Shown: positions 61,084-64,000 of the stretch, piece by piece
Layout: every line of letters begins with the position of its first letter
Position numbering within the stretch: the stretch's first letter is position 1
Assembly: GCA_035772405.1 (NCBI GenBank)
Contig: JAYKKM010000253.1
Coordinates: forward strand, 264,501 to 328,500
DNA from: Chrysogorgia sp. JL179-B06
Lineage: Eukaryota > Cnidaria > Anthozoa > Scleralcyonacea > Chrysogorgiidae
Direction of reading: 5' to 3'
DNA: 64,000 nt
Position numbers and translations under genes: made by a program
The notes under the pieces: generated by a model
Told to the model about the DNA's origin: nothing
Seen by the model: only the letters and a program-made list of their open reading frames with translations
Databases searched by the model: none

Positions 61084-61403
61084 CTATCTCACGTTTGGGG
61101 ATTTTACATGTTCGTAATATTTGGGTCTTCCTGAGAAAAATCATAATATATCTTGTCAGCCGAAAATTTCATTTTCATGGAGTTTTTTTGCTGTTAAAGT
61201 TATCGGATGTGATGTCACAAGAGGCATTTTTGTGGCAAGTAACAAAAGAAAACTGGTTTGGAATGCCTCTTGTGACATCACATCAAGTAACTTTGACAGC
61301 GAAAAACTCCATGAAGATGACATTTTCAGCTGACAAGATATATTATGATTTTGCTCAGGAAGACCCAAATATTACGGATATGCAAAATCCCCAAACGTGA
61401 GAT
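61084..61403. repeat. Palindromic MITE, family 1 (copy 3)
   Basis: Full-length copy with outer ends TATCTCACGTTTGGGGATTT and the inverse. The inner palindrome is as at 10391 and 31742. Confidence 0.85.
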
Positions 61404-61582
61404 ACAGGCACCTGTATATAGTTAATAGATTAGTATCAAATATTGTATGTAATAGGCCTTTTGAAAAACAACTGGTATCTTTAGTTGAATAGGTTACTGT
61501 GTACAAATATTTTTAAATAAATAAATAATTCATTTCTTTTGTTTTCGTTCGTGAATTACTAAACTGTCTATGCCACGAAAAA

Positions 61583-62045
61583 TTCAGTTGTAAAATAACT
61601 CTTTTGTTTGAAAGATCTCTTGAAACTATAAAGACTAACCATTTACAACTTTTTCATATCTCACTTCACTCTTGAGATATTAAGATTTGTTTAATATGTA
61701 AATGATCATACTTATGATATAACTTATTGAAAACGCTTATATATCCTTGAGATTATGTAATGAAATCACTTGAAATACAGGTGCATCCAATGACATCAAA
61801 TATGCAAATCATCAAACGATTCCATGTGATAATGGTAAAGATATGCAGAATTTTTCAATAAGTTATTATGCATTGTGATGTCATAAGTATGATCATTTAC
61901 ATATTAAACAAATCTTAATATCTCAAGAGTGAAGTGAGATATGAAAAAGGTTAGTCTTTATAAGATATGTAAATAGGTTGAGATATGGTTAGTCTTTATA
62001 GTTTCAAGAGTTCTTTCAAACAAAATAGTTATTTTACAACTGAAC
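61583..62045. repeat. Foldback element
   Basis: TATCTCACTTCACTCTTGAG, TTTGTTTAATATGTAAATGA and CTCTTGAAACTATAAAGACT are mirrored at 61890-62030, where part of the arm is duplicated. Confidence 0.8.
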
Positions 62046-62929
62046 TCATAGTTGAGGATTATTGGTTGGGGATCAGCAAATAAATAGATAAATATATTAT
62101 ACAAACAAATAATAAAGAGAATAAATAAAGTATAAAAATTAAAGATAAATATATAACAATAAACTAAATAAATAATTAAGCAAAAGACACTAATTAAACA
62201 ATAAGTTTGTTTTGAACTGTTAAATGTTAAAAGTGAGCAGTCGTCAGTGAAAAAAGAATGCAGGGGAAGATTGTTCCACTGAGTTATTGTTCTGGGAAAG
62301 AATGATAAGAAGTAGACGCGTAGATGGAGTTATTATGCTTTCAAGATGGGAGTGCCTTATCCTTCGCTGAACTGGTCGTAGGTAATTTCACGAGTTGACT
62401 GAGATTTGGCCATGTTTTATCTTGAACAGGATGGTGAGGCGAGCATCAACTCTGTAGTGCAAGCGACCTCCAGCCTAGTTGGTCCAGCGTATCCGTGACG
62501 TTAGAGGTATTGAGAGAAGAATGACTCGGGAAAGTTTGACATATGCTTGTGAAGGCCCTCCCAATCAGCTTTTTATAGAGAGGTTCTAGGCGTCTCTTTT
62601 ACAAATGGCTGCCTGCAGTTAGTTTAGATTTGTCTCGCCAGATGTAAAGAGAATGTCTTCGCCAGGTGAGAACAGATGTTCGTTTATATTTAGAAGACAT
62701 AATAAAACAATTATTGGATTCGTCTTGCACTTAATTGATATTAATTGAGTTCTCTAGAGGTAAATGTTCTACCGAAGCCGTACAAGACTTGAATGAAATG
62801 TCATTGGCCGAGGTGAGCGGAAGAAATTACTTCGTTTGTATTTCTAAATGTGTAATAAAACAATGATTCAAATATTGAACAAAATCAGCGCCACTAATCT
62901 CGAAAGAAGACTGGATCGAGTCCGCCATT
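62046..62929. other. AT-rich intergenic stretch
   Basis: No gene, exon pair or clear repeat copy was recognised. Confidence 0.45.
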
Positions 62930-63245
62930 ACTAAGCGACCAACTGAGGATCCTATGAGGTTTTTTGTTAGATTATGTGCTCTTACCATCGACAAAATAAA
63001 ATAATTTTACTATAAGGAGAACCAGAAGACATTTTTCAAATTACTGGGTAAACGATTCATGGCCTACCTACAGATTTACTGCGACTTTGGTCCCTTAGTA
63101 ATGGCAGCCGTTGGCTCTAATTATCCAGTGAGAGAAGCCTGATATGAGACGTCAAGTTAGGTTCAAGATTTTATGCATTTAATGTTAACAAAGAAACTAT
63201 ATTGGCCAGACACTAAACATATTTCGCGAGCGTCACAGTTTGAAA
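62930..63245. repeat. Dispersed repeat, copy 2
   Basis: Inverse of 55885-56215, with internal differences. Confidence 0.7.
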
Positions 63246-63409
63246 CAGAACTAGAACTAGTCGCCGAACCCTCGCGATTTTATTTTATTTTAATAACTTT
63301 GCCATACACCTTACAAACATAAATACAGACATTAAGACAATAGGCTGGGTAACCGCAACAGCTATAGTGCCAAATACTACGACCCCAAAGCAAGTACGAT
63401 ATAACAGTC

Positions 63410-63864
63410 ACTTTAAGACACATAGCGATATACAACACACATTAAATACATCAAATTTACTACGATATATACTAAAAGCAACCGACGATGGTGGGTTCGT
63501 AAGCTTTTCCATGTTCGTGAGTCGTCTGTGACTATGTCATATGTGTTGTTAAGTGCGTTAATGCATGTAGTAGTTGAATAGTAACTTCCTGAAGTTTGAG
63601 AGTGATGTTTTTTGTTGTAATAGTTTTTGGTAGTATGTTCCATGTTCTTGTTGTCCGAATTGTGTATTATTTTTGGTATGTCGAAGTATTAGATTTTTTG
63701 GTTTGATATTTGTCGCAGTCAGAGTTGAATGATCTTGTTTTTTTGTGATGTTGAGGAGTTGGTATAGGGTGGTCTTGTTGAGGATATTGATGCCGTGGAA
63801 TGTCTGCACAAAGGAAGGTAGATCCAGAATGAATTTCCAAGCCCCTCGTTTCATATGTTATCAA
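63410..63864 (-). pseudogene. Decayed non-LTR retrotransposon RT C-terminus
   Basis: On the minus strand, two overlapping frames read LPSFVQTFHGINILNKTTLY, then KKQDHSTLTATN and SLSNFRKLLFNYY. This resembles the RT-terminal region of LINEs (P-x-TF-GI-x-NKT-LY ... S-x-x-FRK-LK-YL). A frame change and no catalytic motif indicate a fragment. Confidence 0.45.
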
Positions 63865-64000
63865 TCTTTGGCTTTGCAGATAACATTGACCACGACTCTA
63901 GATAACTATTTTTAATTAATATCTATAGATATCGTTTAACTAGATAACCGTGGTAAGCCCAGATGTCTAATTACAAATACTAATTCATGTATTATTCATT

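Overview
The window looks like a nuclear contig from an invertebrate animal. I favour a cnidarian or similar lineage, but cannot prove this from sequence alone. It has intron-containing genes with GT-AG junctions. It also carries BEL/Pao, Penelope-like and non-LTR retroelement fragments, mariner-type and foldback DNA elements, tRNA-derived repeats and long minisatellites. Four host genes can be assembled from exon structure: (i) the 3' part of a single-pass membrane-protein gene (+, exons from 420 to 12545), (ii) a six-exon coiled-coil protein gene (-, 24351 to 19193), (iii) a complete three-exon dUTPase gene (+, 27843 to 30672), and (iv) a two-exon, five-finger C2H2 zinc-finger gene (+, 34409..34693 joined to 59686..60030).

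The main feature is a complete, apparently intact Polinton/Maverick (adintovirus-like) element at 35554..54820. It lies in the 25-kb intron of the zinc-finger gene and is flanked by a perfect 6-bp target duplication (TGCATC). Its 602-bp terminal inverted repeats look identical, and no frameshift or internal stop was seen in any gene. Leftward genes, in transcription order, are two penton-like minor capsid paralogues, a retrovirus-type integrase with chromodomain, two tandem paralogues with membrane-active C-termini, the double jelly-roll major capsid protein, the packaging ATPase and a 170-aa terminal protein. Rightward genes are a 496-aa tail-anchored protein, a fibre-like protein, an N-myristoylation candidate, a 46-aa basic peptide, a BRO-N/VRR-NUC/zinc-finger fusion, three small membrane proteins, a zinc-ribbon protein and protein-primed-type DNA polymerase B. 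A thymidine kinase and a Cys/His-rich gene run leftward inside the rightward block. Together these supply integration (integrase), replication (PolB), dNTP supply (TK), capsid assembly (MCP, pentons, ATPase) and possibly attachment (fibre). I could not recognise an adenain-type maturation protease.

Region by region: 1-12.5 kb holds the membrane-protein gene. Its first intron in the window contains a ~7.7-kb giant foldback element whose arms are packed with a 44-bp satellite, with a BEL/Pao relic nested inside, followed by a Penelope-like fragment. Its last intron contains a 59-bp tandem array derived from a tRNA-like sequence. The 12.9-17.4 kb stretch is nested small DNA elements, a LINE tail and Penelope fragments. 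The 17.6-24.4 kb stretch is a 1.5-kb GATGGT minisatellite abutting the stop codon of the coiled-coil gene. The 24.5-34.1 kb stretch holds MITEs, a deleted mariner and the dUTPase gene. The Polinton follows, and 54.8-64 kb is the rest of the zinc-finger intron, its last exon and further repeats.

Several Penelope fragments carry a small hammerhead-type ribozyme core. All gene functions are read from motifs and exon logic. No database search was possible.
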